Below, piece after piece: positions 8,831-17,441 of a DNA stretch of 64,000 nt. How positions within the stretch are numbered: the stretch's first letter is position 1; each line of letters opens with the position of its first letter. A program made the translations under genes and the position numbers. The DNA comes from UBA4582 sp038106185. Lineage in GTDB: Bacteria; Pseudomonadota; Gammaproteobacteria; Pseudomonadales; Azotimanducaceae. The stretch covers positions 1 to 64,000 of the forward strand of contig JAYODE010000006.1 of assembly GCA_038106185.1 (NCBI GenBank). The letters are read 5' to 3'. The notes beneath the pieces are model-generated. The model saw nothing but the letters and a program-made list of their open reading frames with translations. It did not search any database and was not told the DNA's origin.

Positions 8831-9568
8831 CTACTCATCAGCATCGTCAGGAAAACTGGCATTCGTATAGACATTTTGAACATCATCCAGATCTTCCAGG
8901 CTGTCGATCAGGCGCATGACCTTCTCGGCTGCCTCATCATCAATTTCACTGTAGTTCTGCGGCACCATGGCGATCTCGGCATTGACAGGCTCAAAGTGCG
9001 CGCCCGTCAACACATCCTTAACGGCCAGAAAGGTTTCAGGCGTCGTACTAACTTCGACTGAGCCATCGTCATCAATATCAACATCTGAAGCACCCGCATC
9101 TATTGCCAGTTCCATCAGCTTTTCTTCATCGAGTCCTGGAGCAAAGTTGAGCTGACCTTTGCGATCGAAGAGATAGGCCACAGAGCCATCGGTGCCCAAA
9201 TTACCCCCTGCCTTGGTGAAGGCATGCCTGACCTCTGCCACTGTTCGGTTGCGGTTATCCGTCATGGTTTCCACCAGAATAGCCACACCTCCTGGACCAT
9301 ACCCCTCATAGGTGAGAGATACGAGATCGGAGCCTTCAAGACCGCCGGCACCCCTGGCAATGGCACGTTCCATGGTATCTTTAGGCATTTGTGCAGCCTT
9401 GGCCTTATCCACCACGGTTCTCAGGCCAGGATTGTCTTCCAAAACTCCGCCACCGTCTCTTGCTGCTACTGTCAGCTCGCGAATGATCTTTGTGAAAACC
9501 TTCGCCCGCTTCGCATCCTGACCGGCTTTGCGGTGCTTAATATTGCTCCACTTGCTATGCCCCGCCAT
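8831..9568 (-). CDS. yebC: YebC/TACO1 family protein
   Basis: Member of the YebC/PmpR/TACO1 family; members have been described as transcriptional regulators and more recently as factors easing translation of difficult motifs. The 245-residue protein begins MAGHSKWSNIKHRKAGQDAK, the family signature, and contains GGNLGTDGSVAYLF in the middle. It stands between aspS and ruvC, its usual position in gammaproteobacteria. Confidence 0.97.
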   Translation of the reverse strand: MAGHSKWSNIKHRKAGQDAKRAKVFTKIIRELTVAARDGGGVLEDNPGLRTVVDKAKAAQMPKDTMERAIARGAGGLEGSDLVSLTYEGYGPGGVAILVETMTDNRNRTVAEVRHAFTKAGGNLGTDGSVAYLFDRKGQLNFAPGLDEEKLMELAIDAGASDVDIDDDGSVEVSTTPETFLAVKDVLTGAHFEPVNAEIAMVPQNYSEIDDEAAEKVMRLIDSLEDLDDVQNVYTNASFPDDADE

Positions 9569-9632
9569 CCCCTTTCTCCATCACGCTTCCTTCATCCATC
9601 AGCTTCTCTCAACCCCTTCTTTTTTCATCACA

Positions 9633-11396
9633 TCAGACTGTTTTTCGAACGGCCACATGCAGATCCTTAAGCTGTTGCGGATCAACCTCGCTGGGCGCTG
9701 AAGTCAACAAACACGCTGCGGTTTGAGTCTTTGGAAAAGCGATCACGTCTCTAATCGCATGGGACCCACAGAGCAACATGATCAAGCGATCCAGGCCAAT
9801 CGCCAGTCCGCCATGGGGCGGCGCACCATAACGCAGCGCCTCAAGGAGAAAACCAAACTTGAGGTTGGCTTCCTCATTCGACAGCTTCAGCACTTTGAAT
9901 ATCTGCTGTTGCATCGAATTCTGATGCACACGAATGGACCCACCACCGACTTCGTGGCCATTTATCACCACGTCATAAGCCCGGGAGAGGGTCGCGCCGG
10001 GATTGGCTAACATCTCATCCAAATCGCCCACTGGCTGCGTAAACGGGTGATGAGTCGCCGACCAATTACCCGCTTTATCCGCTTCAAACATCGGAAAGTC
10101 GATGACCCAGCAGGGCGCCCAGGAGCGAGTATAAAGATTCAGGTCTTCGCCCAGTTTATTCCGTAGCGCACCAAGTGCGTCGTTGACAATCTTGGTCTTA
10201 TCGGCGCCAAAAAAGATAATGTCGTTATTCTTTGCACCCACGCGGCTAAGAATACTCAGAGCAATCTCATCCGGCAGAAATTTCAAAATCGGCGACTGGA
10301 GTCCGGCGACGCCGGCGTCTATATCATTGACTCGTATGTAGGCCAGGCCCCTCGCACCATAGACACTGACAAATTTCGTATAATCATCAATCATCTTTCG
10401 AGTCAGGCGGTCTCCCTGCTCGAGGCGCAAGGCCACAACCCGCGACCCGGGATCATTCGCCGGACCACTGAAAACCTTGAACTCCACGTCCTTCATCAGG
10501 TCCGCAATGTCGACCAATTCAAGATCAAAACGTAAATCCGGCCGATCGCTACCATACTTGCGCATCCCCTCGGCGTAGGTCAAAACTGGAAAGGGTTCAA
10601 GCTCCACATTGATGAGCTCCCTGAACAAGGTTCGAAACAGATCTTCCGTCAAGGTCATGATCTGCTGCTCGTCCATAAAGGTCGTTTCGATATCGATTTG
10701 TGTAAACTCTGGTTGACGATCAGCCCGCAAATCTTCATCACGAAAACATCTGGCGATCTGGTAATAGCGATCAAAGCCGGACATCATAAGCAGCTGTTTA
10801 AAGATTTGGGGAGACTGAGGTAGCGCAAAAAACTGCCCGGGGTAGGTTCGACTTGGCACCAGATAATCTCGAGCACCTTCCGGCGTCGCCTTGGTCAAAA
10901 TCGGCGTTTCAATATCGACAAATGACCGCTCTTCCAAGTAACGGCGAACGAAATGTGCAGTTTTTGACCGCAGTCGAATTCGTTCCTGCATTTCCGGGCG
11001 TCGTAAATCTATGTAACGATAGCGGAGCCGCACATCCTCTCCTGCTTCTGAGTGCTCGTCTAACTGAAAGGGTGGCGTCTCTGCGGTATTAAGAACGACC
11101 AATTCCTTGCCCAGCACTTCAATGGTACCGGTCGCCATTTTTGGATTGATAGCGGCCGGATCGCGAAGTCTGACTCGCCCTTTGATATTCAGTACATATT
11201 CATTGCGAACCTGATCTGCAAGCTCAAAACTGGCAGCAGTATCAGGATCAAACACCACCTGCACTATGCCCTCGTGATCTCGAATATCCAGAAAAATCAC
11301 ACCGCCATGATCTCGGCGCCGATGAACCCAGCCGCACAGGGAAACCTCTTCATTAATATGGGTATCCCTTAACTGACCACAGTAGTGGCTACGCAT
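9633..11396 (-). CDS. aspS: Aspartate--tRNA ligase AspS
   Basis: Class II aminoacyl-tRNA synthetase. The 587-residue protein has the N-terminal OB-fold anticodon-binding domain beginning MRSHYCGQLRDTHINEEV, class II motif 2 around ARCFRDEDLRADRQPEFTQ, the bacterial GAD insertion domain (about residues 290-420) and motif 3 in GGLAIGLDRLIMLL. Length matches bacterial AspRS. The reading direction places it upstream of yebC-ruvCAB. Confidence 0.98.
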   Translation of the reverse strand: MRSHYCGQLRDTHINEEVSLCGWVHRRRDHGGVIFLDIRDHEGIVQVVFDPDTAASFELADQVRNEYVLNIKGRVRLRDPAAINPKMATGTIEVLGKELVVLNTAETPPFQLDEHSEAGEDVRLRYRYIDLRRPEMQERIRLRSKTAHFVRRYLEERSFVDIETPILTKATPEGARDYLVPSRTYPGQFFALPQSPQIFKQLLMMSGFDRYYQIARCFRDEDLRADRQPEFTQIDIETTFMDEQQIMTLTEDLFRTLFRELINVELEPFPVLTYAEGMRKYGSDRPDLRFDLELVDIADLMKDVEFKVFSGPANDPGSRVVALRLEQGDRLTRKMIDDYTKFVSVYGARGLAYIRVNDIDAGVAGLQSPILKFLPDEIALSILSRVGAKNNDIIFFGADKTKIVNDALGALRNKLGEDLNLYTRSWAPCWVIDFPMFEADKAGNWSATHHPFTQPVGDLDEMLANPGATLSRAYDVVINGHEVGGGSIRVHQNSMQQQIFKVLKLSNEEANLKFGFLLEALRYGAPPHGGLAIGLDRLIMLLCGSHAIRDVIAFPKTQTAACLLTSAPSEVDPQQLKDLHVAVRKTV

Positions 11397-11499
11397 TGTT
11401 TTTACCTCAATTATCTAATGACTTCGTTTAGCATTTACCACAACCAGCCTCAATAACAGTGGCTAATCGACTGGAGCCGCAGCCATGGAGCAACGCGTG

Positions 11500-11871
11500 C
11501 TAACTAGATGCCGGCTTGCTGCTTGAGGCACCACTTGTCTCACTCGACTTGGCGCTCGAAGAACTCTTCTCGGTACTGGCTGACCCGCTCGAGCCTACCT
11601 CCGGGGTTGCTGATTTAGCCGTACCAGAATCACTACCGCCACCGCTTGAATCACTACCACCAACACCATGCAGCACATTCTTCTTGGAGCCTGTCTTAAA
11701 ATCCGTCTCATACCAGCCAGAACCTTTGAGCCTGAACGCAGCTGCAGAGACCATTTTTTGTAACGCCGGCTGACTACATTTTGGGCAAATAACAGGTGGC
11801 TCATCTGAGAGCTTCATAAGCTTTTCGAATCTGTGATCACACGCTTCACATCGGTACTCGTAGATTGGCAC
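11500..11871 (-). CDS. FmdB/CxxC family zinc-ribbon protein
   Basis: Small protein of 123 residues with the N-terminal FmdB-type zinc ribbon (MPIYEYRCEACDHRFE ... CPKC, two CxxC knuckles) followed by SGWYETDFK and a Ser/Gly-rich low-complexity tail of about 55 residues. The function of the family is not established. The start is GTG at 11869-11871. It is commonly found directly upstream of aspS, as here, and probably leads the cluster. Confidence 0.93.
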   Translation of the reverse strand: MPIYEYRCEACDHRFEKLMKLSDEPPVICPKCSQPALQKMVSAAAFRLKGSGWYETDFKTGSKKNVLHGVGGSDSSGGGSDSGTAKSATPEVGSSGSASTEKSSSSAKSSETSGASSSKPASS

Positions 11872-11927
11872 GACAAAAATCCTCTAGCTAGCAATGGGGC
11901 AATATTCACGAAGAACAGCGGCGGCGC

Positions 11928-11956
11928 ATTATACCCTAATAAGGGGTCATGGCGAG
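11928..11956 (-). promoter_or_regulatory. Candidate sigma-70 promoter for the fmdB-aspS cluster
   Basis: On the minus strand a perfect TATAAT (-10) occupies 11928-11933, about 55 bases before the FmdB-family start. The -35 region at the expected distance is a poor match, so only the -10 is supported. The intergenic stretch 11872-12189 otherwise holds the plus-strand promoter of the next gene. Confidence 0.5.
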
Positions 11957-12047
11957 CCTCTCCGATACACCCTGATCGAACCTCAATCGTAACCTCCGGC
12001 CTGTCACTCTCGTACCTGAACCGTACGCAAAAAACACCCACTAAACC

Positions 12048-12076
12048 TTGCGACTAAAATCCTAATCATATATAAA
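12048..12076 (+). promoter_or_regulatory. Sigma-70 promoter for the HU/H1-like gene
   Basis: TTGCGA (12048-12053), a 17-base spacer and TATAAA (12071-12076) form a good promoter. It would give a 5' leader of roughly 105 bases before the ATG at 12190; an AAGGA ribosome-binding site lies at the end of that leader. Confidence 0.65.
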
Positions 12077-12189
12077 GATCACCAGAGTAGCGGAGCGCAA
12101 AAAGCACCTAAATTCAAGCACCAAACCTGCATTTCAGCAACGTTACACACAAGACTTTTCATAACATTGATATAAAAAAGGATCCTTCC

Positions 12190-12597
12190 ATGGCCGCAAA
12201 AAAGGCAATCGCAAAGAAAACCACCACGAAAGCTCAACCCAAAGCCGCTGCCAAGGCGGTTGTTGTTACGAAGAAACTGCCTGCGATTAAGGAAAAGTAT
12301 ACAAAGAGCGCGATCATCGCTGACATCTCAACCAGTGCTGATTTGAGCAAAAAGCAAGTCACTGCGGTTTTCCAAGCGCTGAACGACCTGATAGAGCGTC
12401 ACGTCAAGAAAGGTGGCGTGGGTGAATTCACGTTACCTGGCCTGCTCAAAATTAAGACGGTTAAGAAGCCAGCCAGTAAGGCACGCAAGGGCGTACCTAA
12501 CCCTTTCCGTCCTGGTGAAGTTATGGACGTTGCAGCTAAGCCTGCGAGCACGAAAGTCAAGGTACTGCCGTTGAAGGGTTTGAAAGAGCTTGTATAA
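12190..12597 (+). CDS. HU/IHF-family DNA-binding protein with H1-like lysine-rich N-tail
   Basis: Predicted nucleoid-associated protein of 135 residues. Residues 1-40 are a Lys/Ala-rich tail (MAAKKAIAKKTTTKAQPKAA) resembling histone H1-like tails; from about residue 41 an HU-like domain follows (YTKSAIIADIS, then FTLPGLLKIK and PNPFRPGEVMDV, corresponding to the HU beta arm with its conserved proline). It is a single-gene unit with its own promoter and intrinsic terminator. Family membership is clear; the exact role is inferred. Confidence 0.88.
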   Translation: MAAKKAIAKKTTTKAQPKAAAKAVVVTKKLPAIKEKYTKSAIIADISTSADLSKKQVTAVFQALNDLIERHVKKGGVGEFTLPGLLKIKTVKKPASKARKGVPNPFRPGEVMDVAAKPASTKVKVLPLKGLKELV

Positions 12598-12623
12598 ACC
12601 TTTGGTTATCGATGATTAGTAGG

Positions 12624-12653
12624 AAAAAGGGTCGCTATTGCGGCCCTTTTTTT
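12624..12653 (+). terminator. Intrinsic terminator of the HU/H1-like gene
   Basis: Stem AAAAAGGGTCGC / GCGGCCCTTTTT (one G-U pair) with a TATT loop and a run of seven T, 27 bases after the stop codon. Confidence 0.93.
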
Positions 12654-12665
12654 GGTCGCTACTTT

Positions 12666-12689
12666 TACCGAAATTTCTATCGAAACTTC
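12666..12689. repeat. 12-bp repeat adjoining a scaffold gap
   Basis: TACCGAAATTTC followed by TATCGAAACTTC, two 12-bp units with two differences, run directly into the 100-N gap. Confidence 0.7.
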
Positions 12690-12789
12690 NNNNNNNNNNN
12701 NNNNNNNNNNNNNNNNNNNNNNNNNNNNNNNNNNNNNNNNNNNNNNNNNNNNNNNNNNNNNNNNNNNNNNNNNNNNNNNNNNNNNNNNN
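12690..12789. other. Scaffold gap (100 N)
   Basis: Exactly 100 N, so the length is nominal. A short repeat lies on the left and the start of a minus-strand frame on the right. Confidence 0.99.
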
Positions 12790-12826
12790 AGCCGTCGCGA
12801 CGCTTCTCGACTTCCTTGGCTCTCAT
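12790..12826 (-). CDS. 5' end of a minus-strand gene cut by the gap
   Basis: A minus-strand ATG at 12824-12826 follows a strong AAGGAG site with 8-base spacing and reads MRAKEVEKRRDG before entering the gap. The Shine-Dalgarno element is excellent but only 12 codons are visible, so no function can be assigned and the gene's length is unknown. Confidence 0.4.
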
Positions 12827-12831
12827 GATTT

Positions 12832-12889
12832 GAGCTCCTTAATTGAGTTCCTTAATTGAGTTCCTTAATTGAGCCCCTTAATTGAGCTC
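12832..12889. repeat. 13-bp tandem array containing repeated Shine-Dalgarno sequences
   Basis: Four 13-bp units (GAGCTCCTTAATT, GAGTTCCTTAATT twice, GAGCCCCTTAATT) plus a final GAGCTC. Read on the minus strand each unit is AATTAAGGA(G/A)CTC or a close variant, so it carries an AAGGA/AAGGAG-like site; the copy nearest 12826 serves the truncated gene. The stretch 12890-13099 shows no recognisable gene; a 64-codon frame there has no supporting feature. Confidence 0.9.
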
Positions 12890-13099
12890 AGTCTCGACTC
12901 AGGCACCTTCTGCCGCGGACTGGAGCGAGCCTAACCTGATCGCGTTCGCGCAGTCTATGCTCACACCCTATATCTTCAGTATTATCCACTGCAACTCCTT
13001 GCTAGAATCCATTGCTTGGCTGCCCAACAGATGTTTGACCAGCAAAAGGCAACCCATCTGTGCTGTACTTTATTAAGTCACTAACAGGCAGACACGAAC

Positions 13100-13127
13100 A
13101 GCCAGTCATTAATAGCCAGTCATTAAT
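13100..13127. repeat. 14-bp tandem duplication upstream of proS
   Basis: Two identical 14-bp units AGCCAGTCATTAAT followed by a partial unit AGCAGC, 65 bases upstream of the proS start. Confidence 0.8.
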
Positions 13128-13192
13128 AGCAGCGAGAGACTTCGCTTTTAACACCACTACCACTCGATAAAAGGCCAGAACAGACAGACACT

Positions 13193-14920
13193 ATGAAAGC
13201 ATCCAGCTATTCAATTTCAACGCTCAAGGAAACGCCAGCTGATGCCGAGGTTATCAGCCACCAGCTATTAATTCGTGGCGGGTTGATACGCAAGCTAGCC
13301 TCCGGGATCTATAACTGGTTGCCCATGGGTTTGCGGGTATTGCATAAGGTAGAGGGAATTATTCGTCACGAGATGGACGCAGCTGGCGCTCTGGAAGTCA
13401 TGATGCCGGTCGTTCAACCCGCAGAGCTTTGGGTTGAATCAGGCAGATGGAAAGAGTACGACGATGGCTTGCTTCTAAAATTTGTTGACCGACACAAACG
13501 AGATTTTTGTATGGGACCGACCCATGAAGAGGTCATCACTGACCTCGCCCGCAATGAACTGAAGAGTCATAAACAACTCCCCATTAATTTTTATCAGATT
13601 CAAACAAAATTCAGGGATGAGACGAGACCCAGATTTGGTTTGCTTCGAGCCCGTGAATTTTTAATGAAGGATGCCTACTCGTTTCATATGAACGTCGAGA
13701 GTCTTGAGCAGACCTATCAGTTAATGCACCAAACCTACTGTCAAATATTGGAAAAAATGCGTCTTGATTTCCGCCCAGTCCTCGCAGACACAGGTAGCAT
13801 AGGTGGCAGTGCATCTGTCGAATTCCACGTCCTGGCCGACTCAGGCGAAGATACCATCGCCTTCAGTTCAGCCAGCGACTACGCGGCTAATATAGAAATG
13901 GCTGAAGCGCTTGCGCCAGCGCCTGAAACTGACAATCCGGAAGCGCTGACAGAAGTTGCAACACCGGGTCAAAAGACCATAGAAGCGGTAGCCACTTTCC
14001 TGCAGGTTGATGCAAAAAGGACGGTTAAGACGCTTATCGTCAAGGGCAGCACAGAACCTCTGGTTGCGCTCGTACTGCGCGGCGATCACCAATTAAACGC
14101 CATCAAGGCGATGAAGATTGCCGCGCTTGCGGCACCGTTAACGCTTGCCAGCCCAGAAGATATCCAGGCTGCTTTAGGCTGTTCCGTGGGCTCGATTGGG
14201 CCGGTTGGTCTTAACATACCTATCATCGCTGATCGTAGTGCCGCAGCCTTGGCCAATTTTACCTGTGGCGCCAACAAAGACGACTACCACTTGCAGAACG
14301 TCAACTGGGGAAGGGACGCTATAGCGACCGCCATTGTCGATCTCCGTAATGTCGTTGAAGGAGATCCCAGTCCTGACGGTCTTGGCCAGCTGCAACTTAA
14401 AAAGGGCATCGAAGTGGGCCATATTTTCCAACTCGGTGAAAAATACTCAAAGGCTATGAATGCAACGGTGCTAGACGAAACCGGTAAAGCCGTAGTGATG
14501 AACATGGGCTGCTATGGAATGGGGGTCACGCGGTTGGTCGCAGCGATTATCGAACAGTACCATGACGATCGCGGCATGGTCTGGCCAACCTGTATCGCGC
14601 CCTTCCACGTTATTATTATTCCGATTAACAGCCACAAGTCAGCCGAGGTCGCGGCAACAGCCGAGTCTATTTACCAGGCCATGCGCCAGCTCGGGATAGA
14701 GGTGCTTTTAGATGACAGAGAGGGAGCCCGCCCAGGTGCGAAATTTGCCGATGCCGAGCTCATTGGCATCCCCCATCGAATCGTCGTTGGCGAGCGCGGC
14801 TTGGCAACCCAGGTCGTCGAATACGCAAATCGACAGACTGGAGCCACCAGTGAACTACCTGTGGACGGTATTGCGGCTCACTTCAAGTCGCTGCTGGATC
14901 AAGAGCTGAGCAATGACTAG
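13193..14920 (+). CDS. proS: Proline--tRNA ligase ProS (bacterial type)
   Basis: Class II synthetase charging tRNA-Pro. The 575-residue protein has motif 1 around LPMGLRVLHKVEGIIRHEM, motif 2 around QTKFRDETRPRFGLLRAREF, the YbaK-like editing insertion between about residues 230 and 400, motif 3 in GCYGMGVTRLVAA and a C-terminal anticodon-binding domain with LLDDREGARPGAKFADAEL. This is the full-length bacterial form with editing domain. Confidence 0.98.
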   Translation: MKASSYSISTLKETPADAEVISHQLLIRGGLIRKLASGIYNWLPMGLRVLHKVEGIIRHEMDAAGALEVMMPVVQPAELWVESGRWKEYDDGLLLKFVDRHKRDFCMGPTHEEVITDLARNELKSHKQLPINFYQIQTKFRDETRPRFGLLRAREFLMKDAYSFHMNVESLEQTYQLMHQTYCQILEKMRLDFRPVLADTGSIGGSASVEFHVLADSGEDTIAFSSASDYAANIEMAEALAPAPETDNPEALTEVATPGQKTIEAVATFLQVDAKRTVKTLIVKGSTEPLVALVLRGDHQLNAIKAMKIAALAAPLTLASPEDIQAALGCSVGSIGPVGLNIPIIADRSAAALANFTCGANKDDYHLQNVNWGRDAIATAIVDLRNVVEGDPSPDGLGQLQLKKGIEVGHIFQLGEKYSKAMNATVLDETGKAVVMNMGCYGMGVTRLVAAIIEQYHDDRGMVWPTCIAPFHVIIIPINSHKSAEVAATAESIYQAMRQLGIEVLLDDREGARPGAKFADAELIGIPHRIVVGERGLATQVVEYANRQTGATSELPVDGIAAHFKSLLDQELSND

Positions 14921-14937
14921 ACCTTGTCCGGTGGCGC

Positions 14938-15000
14938 GCGCCTGATTTTGAGACTTCGGCTCTCCGCGTCATGACAAACGTCTGTTCAGGCGCCTTTTTT
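14938..15000 (+). terminator. Probable intrinsic terminator of proS
   Basis: GCGCCTGA (14938-14945) pairs with TCAGGCGC (14986-14993), followed by a run of T. The loop is long (about 40 bases) and contains a small internal hairpin around GAGACTTCGGCTCTC, so folding efficiency is uncertain. Confidence 0.55.
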
Positions 15001-15027
15001 CTGTTGCTCTTTAATGCTGGCTACGCA

Positions 15028-15468
15028 CTATTCGCTGGCCAGCGAGGCCTGCAGAGACTGAATGGTCTGGGGTCCAACAAGGGTTGCGAGTAATACCCCT
15101 TGTGGGTCGAAGATCAGTGTCGTTGGCAGCACCTCGGGCAATTCAACACCCAGCGCTGCGCTGGGATCTGCGGCAAACACTGGAAAGTTGATCTTCATCT
15201 TCCGCGCCTGAGTCACCTGTTCGGTGCCTTGCGGAAAGTCGAAATTGACGCCCCAAACGGCGACGCTATCGGCATTTTCCAGGGCAAATTCGTTCAACTC
15301 GGGTATTTCCCGAATACAAGGTGCGCACCAGGTAGCCCAGTAGTTCACCACCAGGTACTTGCCCTTTAAATCATCAAAGCGATAGCCTTGCCCTTCAATA
15401 TCGTAAAATTCCGGCTGCTGACAGCCCGTCAAACTTATCAAACCTATTAAAAACAATAACCTTCTCAT
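15028..15468 (-). CDS. TlpA/ResA-like thioredoxin-fold lipoprotein
   Basis: Predicted membrane-anchored periplasmic thiol-disulfide protein of 146 residues. It has a lipoprotein signal peptide with lipobox LTGC (Cys about residue 16), a TlpA-like thioredoxin domain with active site WCAPC (about residues 47-51) and the cis-proline segment LPTTLIFD. It overlaps the upstream YihY gene by ATGA, so the two are co-translated. Partners are unknown. Confidence 0.9.
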   Translation of the reverse strand: MRRLLFLIGLISLTGCQQPEFYDIEGQGYRFDDLKGKYLVVNYWATWCAPCIREIPELNEFALENADSVAVWGVNFDFPQGTEQVTQARKMKINFPVFAADPSAALGVELPEVLPTTLIFDPQGVLLATLVGPQTIQSLQASLASE

Positions 15469-16691
15469 CCTTTATCCTCGAGGCGAAACAGCGACTCTAG
15501 ATCGCCTTTTAGCAGCGCCTTGTTGTGCTGGTTGATAGTCTGCAGATTCTCGGCAAGCGCTCGCTCCCAAGGACTGTTTCCTTTTATCGTTGCCGGCATT
15601 GGCCAACCTGAACTTTGATGCAGATCCCAAAGGGATACTTCTCTGAGATCACGTGACAGCACCAGACCGCCCTTATCGACCCTGCGAATCAGGTTAAGTG
15701 CTATCAACATTTGCCGATAGTCACTCCAATGTTCTAGATCAATACGAGCACCGTGACTCGAAAGATCATCCTCTCGAACGACCAGACCCGCTTGATGTGC
15801 GCGAAAGAACAACTCTAGAATAAGCATCACCTGGAGTAGGGGCGCTTCCTGCTGTTCGCCCCCATCCAGGCGGTAAACGCCCAACGCTTTCACCAACTCA
15901 GCGCCCATCAGGACGATGGACCAAGAAACATAGATCCACAGCAAGAACAAGGGAACCGCTGCAAACGCACCATAGATTATTTCAAAACTTGAACGAGACA
16001 TGACGAATCCAAACAGGTACTTGGCCGTTTCAAAGGCTATTGCGACCAACAAACCACCCAGCAACGCATGCTTGAGTGATACAGTACAATTTGGCACTGC
16101 GACATACACCAAGGTCAGCATGGCGGCGCTCAGCAGTACCGACACATAACGCAGGAAACCTGCGTACTGTTCAACATCAGACAGTAACGGCAAGGCCAGC
16201 AGGTAGGTAGTGATGACGAAGCCCATGCCCACCAGTAGCGGCCCGAGAGACAACAACGCCCAGTACATCAAAAATCGTTGATATCCCTGCCTGGGTTCTC
16301 GTACCCGCCAAATCTCATTAAAAGTTCGTTCAATGGTAAACAGCATCAGAAACGCCGTGACTGCCAAAAAGATGAGGCTGGGTATGCTCAGACTTTGCGC
16401 CTGGATCGAAAAGTCATGAAGGTAAAGTTGCAGGTGACCCACATTTTCAGGAACGACATTTTTAAACAAGAACCCTTCAACCTCTGCGGACAAGACCTTG
16501 AAGGCCTCAACGGCATTTAGGACCGCATACATCACAGTCAAAAGCGGCACGACCGCAAACAGGGTCTGGTAGGTGAGAGCCGCGGCCGTCGCCTGACAGC
16601 CATCATCGGCATATCTTTTGAGCGTATGGACTAAGATGCCCCACAGATAAAGAGGAACCCGCGAAGTCTCACTCAGAGTGACTGCCTTCAT
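15465..16691 (-). CDS. YihY/BrkB family inner-membrane protein
   Basis: Polytopic membrane protein of 408 residues with about six transmembrane segments in the first 270 residues. Family motifs include ALTYQTLFAVVPLLTVMYAV and WIYVSWSIVLMGAEL; the C-terminal third is cytoplasmic and hydrophilic. The family was formerly annotated as ribonuclease BN, an assignment since withdrawn, so no catalytic role is claimed. It overlaps the thioredoxin-like gene by 4 bases. Confidence 0.92.
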   Translation of the reverse strand: MKAVTLSETSRVPLYLWGILVHTLKRYADDGCQATAAALTYQTLFAVVPLLTVMYAVLNAVEAFKVLSAEVEGFLFKNVVPENVGHLQLYLHDFSIQAQSLSIPSLIFLAVTAFLMLFTIERTFNEIWRVREPRQGYQRFLMYWALLSLGPLLVGMGFVITTYLLALPLLSDVEQYAGFLRYVSVLLSAAMLTLVYVAVPNCTVSLKHALLGGLLVAIAFETAKYLFGFVMSRSSFEIIYGAFAAVPLFLLWIYVSWSIVLMGAELVKALGVYRLDGGEQQEAPLLQVMLILELFFRAHQAGLVVREDDLSSHGARIDLEHWSDYRQMLIALNLIRRVDKGGLVLSRDLREVSLWDLHQSSGWPMPATIKGNSPWERALAENLQTINQHNKALLKGDLESLFRLEDKG

Positions 16692-16732
16692 TGAAAAACA
16701 CCCATAGGTTCTCGCATTCGTCCCTCTTGCGC

Positions 16733-16761
16733 TTGTTGATTCGGCGCGAGCCCTCTACAAT
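16733..16761 (+). promoter_or_regulatory. Sigma-70 promoter for the ArsC-like gene
   Basis: TTGTTG (16733-16738), a 17-base spacer and TACAAT (16756-16761) precede the ATG at 16796 by 34 bases. Confidence 0.65.
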
Positions 16762-16795
16762 TTTTGGCTTAATCCAAATCATTCCTAACTGAACC

Positions 16796-17149
16796 ATGAC
16801 TGCAGTCACAATCTATCATAATCCGGCCTGCTCTAAATCCCGCCAAGCCCTCGAACTACTCAATGCTGAGGGCATCACACCAACGATCGTGCTTTACCTG
16901 TTGAATCCGCCAACGGCAGACCAGCTGAAAAGATTGCTCAAACAACTATCGATGGGACCGCGGCAATTGCTGCGCACTGTCGAGAATGACTATAGCGAGC
17001 TTGGCCTTGAAAACCCTGACCTGAATGACGATGACCTGATCGAGGCTATGGTTCAAGCCCCACGTCTGATTGAGCGACCTATCGTCGTAGTCGGCGATAA
17101 AGCCGTTATTGGTCGACCCTCAAGTCGAGTCATGGCACTAATAGCCTGA
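16796..17149 (+). CDS. ArsC/YfgD family reductase-like protein
   Basis: Arsenate reductase-like thioredoxin-fold protein of 117 residues with the N-terminal motif YHNPACSKSR (catalytic-type Cys about residue 12) and C-terminal ERPIVVVGDKAVIGRPS, both typical of the glutaredoxin-dependent ArsC/YfgD group. No ars operon genes are nearby, so a YfgD-like role is as likely as arsenate reduction. The last 14 bases of the gene, including the stop codon, are the first unit of the tandem array that follows. Confidence 0.9.
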   Translation: MTAVTIYHNPACSKSRQALELLNAEGITPTIVLYLLNPPTADQLKRLLKQLSMGPRQLLRTVENDYSELGLENPDLNDDDLIEAMVQAPRLIERPIVVVGDKAVIGRPSSRVMALIA

Positions 17150-17329
17150 GACTAATAGCCTGAGANNNNNNNNNNNNNNNNNNNNNNNNNNNNNNNNNNN
17201 NNNNNNNNNNNNNNNNNNNNNNNNNNNNNNNNNNNNNNNNNNNNNNNNNNNNNNNNNNNNNNNNNACTAATAGCCTGAGACTAATAGCCTGAGATAGCTT
17301 CTGAGATAGCTTCTGAGATAGCGCCTGAC
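17137..17329. repeat. 14/12-bp tandem array seeded on a stop codon, with 100-N gap
   Basis: The unit ACTAATAGCCTGAG begins inside the ArsC-like gene (17137, covering its TGA stop) and recurs at 17151. After a gap of exactly 100 N (17166-17265) two more copies follow (17266 and 17280), then three 12-bp derivatives (ATAGCTTCTGAG twice, ATAGCGCCTGAC). The gap is therefore an unresolved tandem array. The remaining bases to 17441 show nothing recognisable. Confidence 0.95.
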
Positions 17330-17441
17330 TTATTTCGTTGGTATCAGCGGTTTTATTCCCTTTGACAGTTCTCTTTCGACTGCTTTTTAACCCATACCGC
17401 GCTTTAACAAGGAATGGCTCACCAGGATTTAAACCAACATT

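Noticed and set aside
12612..12859. Open frames running through the N gap (also at 39601-39933 and 55846-56317)
   Set aside because: They exist only because N is translated as unknown residues; flanks are short tandem repeats without coding character.
12882..13076. 64-codon plus-strand frame upstream of proS
   Set aside because: No ribosome-binding site, no recognisable motif, and it begins at the edge of a repeat array.
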